DNA of 43,993 bases from JBDHTS01 sp044221445 (lineage in GTDB: Bacteria; Pseudomonadota; Alphaproteobacteria; Micavibrionales; Micavibrionaceae): positions 1 through 43,993 of the forward strand of contig JBGAPF010000020.1 of the NCBI GenBank assembly GCA_044221445.1. The letters run 5' to 3'. Made by a program: the position numbers and the translations under genes. The stretch's first letter is position 1. Each line of letters starts with the position of its first letter. Shown piece after piece: positions 24,926-32,664 of this stretch. Under the pieces are notes generated by a model. That model was not told the origin of the DNA. It saw nothing but the letters and a program-made list of their open reading frames with translations, and did not search any database.

Positions 24926-26058
24926 GCCGGGGTCTCTCTGTTTCGACGCAAGTTCGTCAGCCGGCGTTTCAGCGTATCGCTGCGCCCGTTGAGCATAAAT
25001 ACGGCCATTCCAGCCGGTGCGATCAGCATCATATACATCATGACAAGTCCTGTATTCGTCTGCCGGGCAAGATCGAATGCGGAAATATAAAGCCCTTCGA
25101 TCAAAGCGGCGATGACGATGGCCGCGGCGATCCTTTTTCCCTGACCGCGCCGGTCTGCAGGCCCTGCAAGGAGCAGCGCCAGCGACATCAGTGTCAGGAC
25201 CGGCGCCAGAAAGGGACTCAGGATACGCCTGTTGGCCTCGATCCTGAAGTCCCGCCGGTTTTTGGCGTTCTTGATGTCCGAAACCGCAGGGTTCAGCAGT
25301 TCGGCGAAACTGCGTTCTTCTGGTTCGCGCCAGCGCGGGCTGGCGGGGCTGCTGCTGTCCGGCAGGTTGATCGTGTAGCTGTCGAAATCCAGGCGGTTCA
25401 GCGCCCCGGTGCGGGGGTTCAGTTCCTGGCGCGATCCTTCATAAACCACCACCTGCTGTTCCCCTCCGGTCATGGCCAGGACGCCGCGCCGTGCAAGGAT
25501 CGTCACCGGGTATTTGTTTTCCGGCCGGCTGTCATGGATCATCAGACCGCGCAGTTCGCCCGACGACATCCGTTCGCGTACGAAGACGGTTACGTTTTTG
25601 CCCACGGGGTTGAAGACCCCCTCCCGGAACAGAAGGGTCGAATACTGCGCTTTGATCTCGGCCTTAAGCGACTGCATGTTGACCAGGGACAGAGGCGACA
25701 GCCATATGGTGATGAACAAAAGGAAAAGCGCGGTTACCAGCGACAGGGCGATGGCCGGTCTGGCCAGGCGCAAAGGCGAAAACCCCGCCCCCCGCAAAAC
25801 CACCAGCTCGCTGTCGGCGTTCATACGATTGTAAACGAACATGGTTGCCGCCATCAGGGCAATCGGCAGGATGATTTCAAGGAAGCGCGGCATGGTCAGC
25901 AGCGTCAGGATCCAGAAGGCGCTTCCGGACGCGCCCGCATCGATCACCAGTTCGAGAAAACGCAGCGATTGCGTCAGAAACACGATGACCGCCAGCGTCA
26001 CCGTAATAAAAGCGGTGGCGATCGCCAGATCCTTGAAGATATAACGGTCGAAAACCAG
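24922..26058 (-). CDS. lptF: LptF, LPS export permease subunit (apparent CTG start)
   Basis: A 378-residue partner of LptG, with three N-terminal helices, a periplasmic domain and three C-terminal helices. DSELVVLRGAGFSPLRL is the coupling-helix region. The first conventional start (GTG 26001) would cut the protein inside the first helix, at TLAVIVFLTQ. The frame continues upstream and encodes VFDRYIFKDLAIATAF, matching the conserved LptF N-terminus (FDRYI). The only suitable codon before it is CTG at 26058-26056, preceded at 7 bases by a strong AGGGG ribosome binding site. I therefore annotate a CTG start; a sequencing difference is the alternative. The gene is divergent from pepA and overlaps lptG by 4 bases. 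Confidence 0.9.
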   Translation of the reverse strand: MVFDRYIFKDLAIATAFITVTLAVIVFLTQSLRFLELVIDAGASGSAFWILTLLTMPRFLEIILPIALMAATMFVYNRMNADSELVVLRGAGFSPLRLARPAIALSLVTALFLLFITIWLSPLSLVNMQSLKAEIKAQYSTLLFREGVFNPVGKNVTVFVRERMSSGELRGLMIHDSRPENKYPVTILARRGVLAMTGGEQQVVVYEGSRQELNPRTGALNRLDFDSYTINLPDSSSPASPRWREPEERSFAELLNPAVSDIKNAKNRRDFRIEANRRILSPFLAPVLTLMSLALLLAGPADRRGQGKRIAAAIVIAALIEGLYISAFDLARQTNTGLVMMYMMLIAPAGMAVFMLNGRSDTLKRRLTNLRRNRETPA

Positions 26059-26062
26059 GAAA

Positions 26063-26070
26063 TCACCCCT
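26063..26070 (-). promoter_or_regulatory. Ribosome binding site deciding the lptF start
   Basis: On the minus strand AGGGGTGA lies just before a CTG codon, with 7 bases between AGGGG and the CTG. No ATG, GTG or TTG in the lptF frame lies at a suitable distance, so this site supports the CTG as initiator. Confidence 0.6.
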
Positions 26071-26149
26071 TTGGTTGCTTGAACGGAACAGTTATAGTCT
26101 ATATCACATCGGGAAAACCAGCAGGACCATCGCCCCGGGGACAAAAACC

Positions 26150-27634
26150 ATGACGCTGAAAGTCAACTTCCGCAAGACGTCGAAATCCAGATCCGGTGCC
26201 GCTATTGCCGCGGTTTATAAGGACAGCCGCCTGTCGCCTCAGGCCGAAGCGCTGGATTCCGAAAGCGGCGGCCTGATCCGCCATGTCCTCAAGACCCAGA
26301 AGGCGTTTACGGGCAAGCCGGGCCAGGTTTTGAGCATGACCGCCCCCAGGAACAGCTCTTACGGGCGCCTGCTTCTCGTGGGGATCGATGAAAGCGGCGA
26401 CCTGCCGGCGCTCGAAGTGGCCGGAGGCAAGCTGGCGGGCGCGCTGAAGGGCACGGGCACCGATTCCGCCACCCTGTTCGCCCCTGGCCCAGAGGCGGCG
26501 GCCCATATCGCGCTCGGCTTCATGCTGCGCGGCTATGAATTCACAAAATACAAATCCGCGGTCGCGAAAGATGCCGAGCCCCCTGTAAAACTGGAAAGAC
26601 TGGACGTCGTCACGCCGGACAGCGCGAAAGCCGCCCGTCTGTTCGGACCGCTGGAGGCTGCTGCCCAGGGCGTTCTTTTCGCCCGTGACCTTGTAAACGA
26701 ACCGCCGAATGAACTCTATCCCGAAAGTTTCGCCGCCCGCCTGAAAGCGGAATTGCAGCCGCTGGGGGTCGAGGTGGAGGTGATCGACGAACGCAAAATG
26801 CAGAAGCTTGGTTTCGGCGCGCATCTCGCGGTCGGCATGGGCTCGGCCCGTCCGCCCTGTGTCGTCGTCATGCGATGGCGCGGCAGGAAGGCGAAAAAGC
26901 CGGTGGCGTTCGTCGGCAAGGGCATTACCTTCGATACCGGTGGCATTTCTATCAAGCCCGCCGCGTCGATGGACGAAATGAAAATGGATATGGGCGGGGC
27001 CGCCGCCGTCGCCGGGATGATGCGGTCTCTAGCCGCACGTAAGGCGAAGGCCGACGTTGTGGGCGTCGTCGCGCTGGCTGAAAACATGCCGTCCGACCGC
27101 GCCTATCGTCCGGGCGACATCCTGAAATCCCTGTCGGGGAAGACCATCGAGGTGCTGAACACGGATGCCGAGGGCCGTCTCGTGCTGTGCGATGCGCTTA
27201 CCTATATACAGAACACCTACGATCCCGCTCTTGTCATCGATCTGGCGACCTTGACAGGGGCGATCATGGTCGCTCTCGGCCATGAATATTGCGGCGTTTT
27301 TGTCAACGATGACGAGGTCTGGACCGGCATGAACAAGGCGGGCCGGGAAACGGGCGAAAAACTCTGGCGCATGCCGCTGGACGAAGCCTATCGCAAGGAG
27401 ATGGAAAGCGCCGTCGCCGATCTGCGCAACCTCGGCAGCCTCGGCCGTTATGGCGGGGCCTGCAGCGCGGCAGGCTTTCTTGAACACTTTATCGACAAGG
27501 GCCGCCCCTGGGCGCATATGGATATCGCGGGCACGGCCTGGGTCAACAGCGACCGCGCACTGGGTCCGAAACACGCGACCGGCTTCGGTGTCCGCGTGCT
27601 CGACCGTCTGGTCGCGGATCTGTACGAAGGGTGA
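26150..27634 (+). CDS. pepA: Leucyl aminopeptidase (M17)
   Basis: A 494-residue M17 cytosolic aminopeptidase, a hexameric two-metal enzyme that removes N-terminal residues during peptide turnover. The signature NTDAEGRL is at 337-344. GKGITFDTGGISIKP (256-270) supplies metal-binding Lys257 and Asp262 and the conserved Lys269. KMDMGGAA holds Asp280. The N-terminal macro-like domain (about 1-165) is present. An upstream in-frame extension of 25 codons exists, but the family starts near the ATG at 26150. Some PepA proteins also bind DNA. The stop overlaps the next gene's GTG start (GTGA). Confidence 0.95.
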   Translation: MTLKVNFRKTSKSRSGAAIAAVYKDSRLSPQAEALDSESGGLIRHVLKTQKAFTGKPGQVLSMTAPRNSSYGRLLLVGIDESGDLPALEVAGGKLAGALKGTGTDSATLFAPGPEAAAHIALGFMLRGYEFTKYKSAVAKDAEPPVKLERLDVVTPDSAKAARLFGPLEAAAQGVLFARDLVNEPPNELYPESFAARLKAELQPLGVEVEVIDERKMQKLGFGAHLAVGMGSARPPCVVVMRWRGRKAKKPVAFVGKGITFDTGGISIKPAASMDEMKMDMGGAAAVAGMMRSLAARKAKADVVGVVALAENMPSDRAYRPGDILKSLSGKTIEVLNTDAEGRLVLCDALTYIQNTYDPALVIDLATLTGAIMVALGHEYCGVFVNDDEVWTGMNKAGRETGEKLWRMPLDEAYRKEMESAVADLRNLGSLGRYGGACSAAGFLEHFIDKGRPWAHMDIAGTAWVNSDRALGPKHATGFGVRVLDRLVADLYEG

Positions 27635-28647
27635 ACCGATCTGCCCGCCTGAACGCCCTGGTCGACGCTTCGACGCTGCAGGCCGTAGCGGACCGGTATG
27701 CCGTCGGCGTCTCCGATCATCTTCTGGACACGATAACCTCGGTGGACGGACCGCTGGCGCGTCAATACCTCCCCGATCTTCGTGAACTTGATGATACGCC
27801 CGGTGATCGCCGCGATCCTATTGGCGACGCGGCGTACAGTCCGGTGAAAGGCATCGTCCACCGCTATCCCAACCGCGCCCTGCTGATGCCGCTCGAACTT
27901 TGCGCGGTCTATTGCCGCTTCTGCTTCCGCCGTGAAAAAGTCGGTCAGGCGGGCCACGGGCTTCTGACGCCGGACGAACTGGGCGCGGCGTTAGGGTACA
28001 TCCGCCGCACGGAGGCTTTGCGCGAAGTCATCCTCACCGGCGGCGATCCTCTCATTCTCTCGCCGCGCCGGCTGGCGTATATCCTCGAAACGCTGGACTC
28101 GATCAATCATGTCCGCATCATCCGTTTTCATACGCGCGTTCCCGTCGCCGATCCGGCGCGGGTGACACGGGAAGTGTGCGACATCCTTTCTCATGCCCGC
28201 AAACCGGTTTACGTCGTGGTCCATGTCAACCATATCGACGAACTGGACGCGCGCAACGACGCTGCGCTTACGGATCTTCGTAAATCCGGATGCGTCCTGC
28301 TGTCGCAAAGCGTGCTGCTGAAAGGCGTCAACGACTCCGCGGATGCCCTGGCCGGCCTGTTCCAGGGCCTGGCCGAGCGCGGCATCAAACCTTATTACCT
28401 TCACCATCCCGACCTGGCGCCGGGCACGTCTCATTTCCGGCTTGATCCACACCGTGGCCAGTCCCTGATGAAAGATGTCCGCGCCCGCGTTTCCGGCCTG
28501 GCCATGCCTGTCTATGTCCTCGACATCCCCGGCGGTTACGGCAAGGTCCCGATCGGCCCGTGCCATCTGGCGCGGGACGGTGAAAATGCGTACAGTGCCG
28601 AAGACAGCCATGGCCAGCTTCATCCCTATGATCCCGGTGCGGCATGA
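27631..28647 (+). CDS. EpmB-like radical SAM lysine 2,3-aminomutase
   Basis: A 338-residue radical SAM protein of the KamA/EpmB family. The [4Fe-4S] motif is CAVYCRFC (Cys91, Cys95, Cys98). TGGDP (136-140) is the SAM-binding glycine loop and DIPGGYGKVP holds the PLP lysine Lys305. The short length fits EpmB (YjeK), which makes (R)-beta-lysine for modification of elongation factor P, better than catabolic KamA of over 400 residues. The EF-P and EpmA genes are not in the window, so this role is inferred. It starts with GTG overlapping the pepA stop and ends overlapping holC, so it is coupled to both. Confidence 0.88.
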   Translation: MNRSARLNALVDASTLQAVADRYAVGVSDHLLDTITSVDGPLARQYLPDLRELDDTPGDRRDPIGDAAYSPVKGIVHRYPNRALLMPLELCAVYCRFCFRREKVGQAGHGLLTPDELGAALGYIRRTEALREVILTGGDPLILSPRRLAYILETLDSINHVRIIRFHTRVPVADPARVTREVCDILSHARKPVYVVVHVNHIDELDARNDAALTDLRKSGCVLLSQSVLLKGVNDSADALAGLFQGLAERGIKPYYLHHPDLAPGTSHFRLDPHRGQSLMKDVRARVSGLAMPVYVLDIPGGYGKVPIGPCHLARDGENAYSAEDSHGQLHPYDPGAA

Positions 28648-29081
28648 CGGATATACGTTTTTATCATCTCCAGACCAAAACGACCGAACAGGCGTTGCCC
28701 GAACTGCTGACCAAGGCGCTCAGCCAGGGCCGCCGCATCGTCGTCCGCGCGCCCGACAAGGCGGCGGTCGAGGCGCTGAACGACCATCTCTGGACGTTCC
28801 GGCCCGACAGCTTCCTGCCGCATGGCAGCGCGAAAGACGGTCTGGGCGACCGGCAGATCGTCTGGCTGACCGCCGAAAACGACAACCCTAACAAGGCCGA
28901 CACGCTGATGCTGACCGGGGGCGTACATGCAGAAGACCTGTCAGAATACGCGCTGTGCTGCGATATTTTCGAGGCGTCCGGCGCCGAAGGCGCCCGCGTG
29001 CGCTGGAAAGCCTGCCGCGACGCCGGGCATGATGTGACATACTGGCAGCAGACGGAAAATGGCTGGGAAAAAAAGGCCTGA
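28644..29081 (+). CDS. holC: DNA polymerase III chi subunit (HolC)
   Basis: A 145-residue HolC protein, the clamp-loader accessory subunit that links the polymerase III holoenzyme to SSB on the lagging strand. The family N-terminus is IRFYHLQTKTTEQALPELL, followed by the PDSFLPHG and WLTAENDNPNKADTLML blocks. Its ATG overlaps the stop of the radical SAM gene (ATGA). In many proteobacteria holC directly follows pepA. Here the EpmB-like gene is inserted between them without breaking the coupling. ispE follows 3 bases later. Confidence 0.93.
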   Translation: MTDIRFYHLQTKTTEQALPELLTKALSQGRRIVVRAPDKAAVEALNDHLWTFRPDSFLPHGSAKDGLGDRQIVWLTAENDNPNKADTLMLTGGVHAEDLSEYALCCDIFEASGAEGARVRWKACRDAGHDVTYWQQTENGWEKKA

Positions 29082-29084
29082 ACG

Positions 29085-29987
29085 ATGTCCGGACTGCACG
29101 GCACCCATGGAATTCTCGCTCCCGCGAAAATCAACCTGTACTTGAATATCATTGGAAAGCAGGAGGACGGGTTCCATACCCTCGATTCTCTGGTTGCTTT
29201 CGCCGATATCGGCGACCGCCTTGCCATCGAACCGTCCGCCGCGTTTGAATTCCAAGTCACCGGCCCCTTTGCAGGGGCTTTTATGCCTGAAGAGCGCGAT
29301 CCCGGCCCCCAATCGCGCAATCTTGCCGTCCGGGCGGCGTACGGCCTGGCAAGGGCGGCGGGGCGCGACCTGAACGTCAGGATCGTTTTAAGCAAAAACC
29401 TGCCTCTTGCGTCCGGGATCGGCGGCGGTTCTGCGGATGCCGCGGCGGTATTATGGGGGCTGATGGAGTTATGGCGACTGCCGCGCGACGCGCCATGGCT
29501 GCCTGCCTTGGCGGCGGGCCTTGGGGCCGATGTCCCGGCATGCCTTGCGTCCCGTCCTGTACGCATGCGCGGAATCGGCGAACGGCTGGACGACGGACCC
29601 GTTATGCCGGATATTCCTGTCCTGCTCGCCCATCCCGGTCTCGCATGTCCCACGCCGGAAATATACAAGCGTTTCCAGGGACCGTTCGCACGGGAAGCCG
29701 ATCTGCCCGCGACGCTTACGCTCGATGCTCTCATGGCGCTGCTGGAAACGAACGGCAACAGCCTGACCGAGTCCGCTGTTTCGTTCGTTCCCGAAATCGC
29801 TTTCACCCTGCAGGCTCTGGCGGCCCAGCCCGGCTGTCTTCTTGCGCGGATGAGCGGCAGCGGTGCTGCGTGTTTCGCCTTTTTCGGCGATACGGACGCA
29901 CGCGACAGGGCGGAGGCCAGGCTGAAGAACAATCATCCCGGCTGGTGGATCCATGGCGGCATGCTGAACCGTCCGGCGCGCTACTGA
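29085..29987 (+). CDS. ispE: 4-diphosphocytidyl-2-C-methyl-D-erythritol kinase
   Basis: A 300-residue GHMP-family kinase of the non-mevalonate (MEP) isoprenoid pathway. It phosphorylates CDP-methylerythritol with ATP. The N-terminal substrate motif is APAKINLYLNI with the catalytic Lys, and the GHMP phosphate loop is PLASGIGGGSADAAA (about residues 106-120). A conserved Gly/Ser-rich block RMSGSGAACFAFF lies near the C-terminus. It starts 3 bases after holC, so the pepA to ispE run looks like one operon. The presence of ispE indicates that the organism uses the MEP pathway. Confidence 0.94.
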   Translation: MSGLHGTHGILAPAKINLYLNIIGKQEDGFHTLDSLVAFADIGDRLAIEPSAAFEFQVTGPFAGAFMPEERDPGPQSRNLAVRAAYGLARAAGRDLNVRIVLSKNLPLASGIGGGSADAAAVLWGLMELWRLPRDAPWLPALAAGLGADVPACLASRPVRMRGIGERLDDGPVMPDIPVLLAHPGLACPTPEIYKRFQGPFAREADLPATLTLDALMALLETNGNSLTESAVSFVPEIAFTLQALAAQPGCLLARMSGSGAACFAFFGDTDARDRAEARLKNNHPGWWIHGGMLNRPARY

Positions 29988-30070
29988 CTTCTTAAAATAT
30001 GCCCGCTTTCCACAAGCGCCTTTGTCACAATATGATGGCGCGGAAAGCCCGGGTCGCTTAAGCTGCGCTC

Positions 30071-31558
30071 ATGACCGTATCATTCGCACGCCTGGCCCAG
30101 ACGGGCCCGGAGCGGGACGCGCCGGAAAGCGCCGGACCCGCCTACCGCATCCTGCCTCATAATATGGAGGCGGAGCAGGGGTTGCTCGGCGCGCTGCTGA
30201 TCGATAACCGGGCGATGGAAAAGATCGGCGACTTCCTGCGCAACGACCATTTCTACGTCCCCGCCCACCGCCGCATTTTCCAGGCCATAGAAAAACTCAT
30301 CGAACGCGGCCAGGCGGCCTCGCCCGTCACGCTGAAAGGTTATTTCGAACAGGATGAAGGGCTGTCCCATGTCGGCGGCGCGGAATATCTCGCCGAACTG
30401 GCGGCCAACGTCATCACTGTGGTCAACACGCTCGATTATGGCCGCACGATTTACGATCTCCATCTTCGCCGCGAACTGATAGCGCTCGGTGAGGATATGG
30501 TGACCCAGGCCTTCGAGCATTCGATAGAGCGCGACGCTAACAACGCCATAGAAGTGGCCGAGGCCCGCCTGTACACCCTTGCCGAGACGGGCCAGATCAA
30601 GGGGGGGTTCGTCTCTCTTAAGGAATCCGTGATCGAGGCGATCCGCATCGCCGAAAAAGCCTATCAGAGCGAGGGCCACGTCACAGGGGTCACCACCGGC
30701 ATGCGCGATCTCGACGCAAAGCTTGGCGGCCTGCATCCGTCCGACCTTTTGATTCTCGCCGCGCGCCCTTCCATGGGCAAAACCGCGCTCGCCGTCAACA
30801 TGGCCTATGCCGCCGCGGCGCGGTACGCCGAAACCGGGGGGAAAGAGGGTGCGATCTGCGGATTTTTCTCGCTCGAAATGTCGTCCGACCAGCTGGCGAC
30901 GCGTATCCTCGCGGATCAGGCGAACATCTCCGGCGACGCCATCCGCAAAGGGGAAATCAAGGAAGACGATTTCCGCCGCTTCGCTGAGGCGAGCCAGCGC
31001 CTGTCCCAGGTGCCGCTCTACATCGACGATACGCCCGCCCTCACCATCGGCGCGGTCCGGACAAGGGCGCGGCGCCTGAAACGCCAGCACGGCCTTGGCC
31101 TCCTGTTCATCGATTACCTGCAACTGCTCCAGGGATCGGGCACGCGCCAGTCCGAGGGCAACCGGGTTCTGGAAATTTCAGAGATCACGCGCGGACTGAA
31201 GGCCATCGCCAAGGAGCTTCAGATTCCCGTCGTCGCGCTGTCGCAGCTGTCCCGGGCCGTGGAGCAGCGCGAGGATAAACGGCCCCAGCTTTCCGACCTG
31301 CGTGAATCCGGCTCGATCGAACAGGATTCGGACGTCGTCATGTTCATTTATCGCGAGGAATATTATCTTTCGCGTTCCATGCCCGACATGGAAGACCACG
31401 AAAAATTCACCAAATGGCAGGAACGCATGGACAAGTCCATGAACATCGCCGAAGTGCTGGTGGCCAAACAGCGTCACGGTCCCATCGGCCCTGTGCGTCT
31501 GCACTTCAACGCGGGCGTCACCCGGTTCTCGGATCTCGACGAACTGCATACATCGTGA
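30071..31558 (+). CDS. dnaB: Replicative DNA helicase DnaB
   Basis: A 495-residue hexameric 5'-3' helicase that unwinds DNA at the replication fork. The N-terminal collar domain (about 27-130) starts with PHNMEAEQGLLGALL. The RecA-like domain has Walker A ARPSMGKT (231-238), the Walker B region LLFIDYLQLL and the DnaB segment starting VVALSQLSRAVEQR. It is full length with no intein. The ATG at 30071 lacks a strong ribosome binding site. It follows ispE by 83 bases and precedes the deaminase gene by 32 bases. Confidence 0.96.
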   Translation: MTVSFARLAQTGPERDAPESAGPAYRILPHNMEAEQGLLGALLIDNRAMEKIGDFLRNDHFYVPAHRRIFQAIEKLIERGQAASPVTLKGYFEQDEGLSHVGGAEYLAELAANVITVVNTLDYGRTIYDLHLRRELIALGEDMVTQAFEHSIERDANNAIEVAEARLYTLAETGQIKGGFVSLKESVIEAIRIAEKAYQSEGHVTGVTTGMRDLDAKLGGLHPSDLLILAARPSMGKTALAVNMAYAAAARYAETGGKEGAICGFFSLEMSSDQLATRILADQANISGDAIRKGEIKEDDFRRFAEASQRLSQVPLYIDDTPALTIGAVRTRARRLKRQHGLGLLFIDYLQLLQGSGTRQSEGNRVLEISEITRGLKAIAKELQIPVVALSQLSRAVEQREDKRPQLSDLRESGSIEQDSDVVMFIYREEYYLSRSMPDMEDHEKFTKWQERMDKSMNIAEVLVAKQRHGPIGPVRLHFNAGVTRFSDLDELHTS

Positions 31559-31590
31559 TACGCGCATCATCTGGCTGAAAGGGGAACGCC

Positions 31591-32616
31591 ATGACATCTC
31601 TCGATTCATTTATCGAAGCCATGCCCAAGATCGAACTGCACCTGCATATTGAGGGCAGCCTGGAACCCGAACTGATGTTCGAACTGGCCCGGCGCAACAA
31701 CATCGCCATTCCGTTCGCGAGCGTGGAAGATGTGCGCAACGCTTACAACTTCACCAATCTGCAAAGCTTTCTCGACATCTATTACCAGGGCATGAACGTA
31801 CTGCGCACGGAACAGGATTTTTACGACCTGACGATGGCCTATCTGAACCGCGTCAAGGCGGATAACGTCGTCCATACCGAAATCTTTTTCGACCCCCAGG
31901 GCCACACGGAACGCGGCGTGGCGTTCGAGACGGCGCTCACTGGCATTGCACGCGCGCTCGATGACGGCGAGTCGAAACTGGGCATCACATCAAGGCTGAT
32001 CATGTGTTTCCTGCGTCATCTGAGCGAGGAAAGCGCCTTTACGACCCTTGGCCAGGCTCTGCCCTACAAGGATCGTATCGTCGGCGTCGGACTCGATTCT
32101 TCCGAGGTCGGCCATCCGCCCGCGAAATTCGAACGCGTTTTCCGCGCCGCGCGCCAGCACGGTTTCCTGCTCGTGGCCCATGCGGGGGAGGAAGGCCCGC
32201 CCGATTATGTCTGGCAGGCTCTGGACCTTCTCCAGGTCGATCGCATCGACCACGGCAACCGTTCGCTGGAAGATGAAAAACTGACTCGTCGTCTCGCCGA
32301 AACCGGCATGGCTCTGACAGTCTGCCCGTTAAGCAACCTTAAGCTCTGCAATGTGAAAGATATGCGCGAGCATCCGATCGGGCGCATGCTGGACCAGGGA
32401 ATAAAGGCGACCGTGAACTCGGACGATCCCTCTTATTTCGGCGGCTACATGACCGATAATTATAAGGCCGTGACAGACGCCCTGTCCCTGACCGAAGCAG
32501 ACGTGCTTACCCTCGCGCTGAACGCCATCGACGCGTCTTTCCTTGACGGGCAAGGCAAAGCGACGCTGAAAAAACAGCTGGAGGATTTCACCCTCGAACA
32601 CAAAAAGGCGGCGTAA
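31591..32616 (+). CDS. add: Adenosine/adenine deaminase
   Basis: A 341-residue metal-dependent purine deaminase. Zinc and catalytic motifs are KIELHLHIEGS (His-x-His), HAGEEGPPDYVW, IDHGNRSLED and NSDDPSYFGGY. Automatic naming would call it adenosine deaminase. However, the active-site stretch GVGLDSSEVGHPPAKF matches the adenine deaminase branch (yeast Aah1 type), where classical adenosine deaminases have a GLAGDE-type sequence. It would convert adenine to hypoxanthine for purine salvage, which ties in with guaB further along. AAGGGGAA precedes the ATG at good spacing. It is preceded by dnaB and followed by the UvrD-family helicase. Confidence 0.87.
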   Translation: MTSLDSFIEAMPKIELHLHIEGSLEPELMFELARRNNIAIPFASVEDVRNAYNFTNLQSFLDIYYQGMNVLRTEQDFYDLTMAYLNRVKADNVVHTEIFFDPQGHTERGVAFETALTGIARALDDGESKLGITSRLIMCFLRHLSEESAFTTLGQALPYKDRIVGVGLDSSEVGHPPAKFERVFRAARQHGFLLVAHAGEEGPPDYVWQALDLLQVDRIDHGNRSLEDEKLTRRLAETGMALTVCPLSNLKLCNVKDMREHPIGRMLDQGIKATVNSDDPSYFGGYMTDNYKAVTDALSLTEADVLTLALNAIDASFLDGQGKATLKKQLEDFTLEHKKAA

Positions 32617-32664
32617 GCCCTCCGCCTCTTGTTCCCGAAGGCAGAATCCGCATATCAATACACT

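Noticed and set aside
23918..25090. A 390-codon open frame on the plus strand opposite lptG and lptF
   Set aside because: It runs antisense to two clear membrane-protein genes, has low-complexity composition and no start signal or family resemblance.
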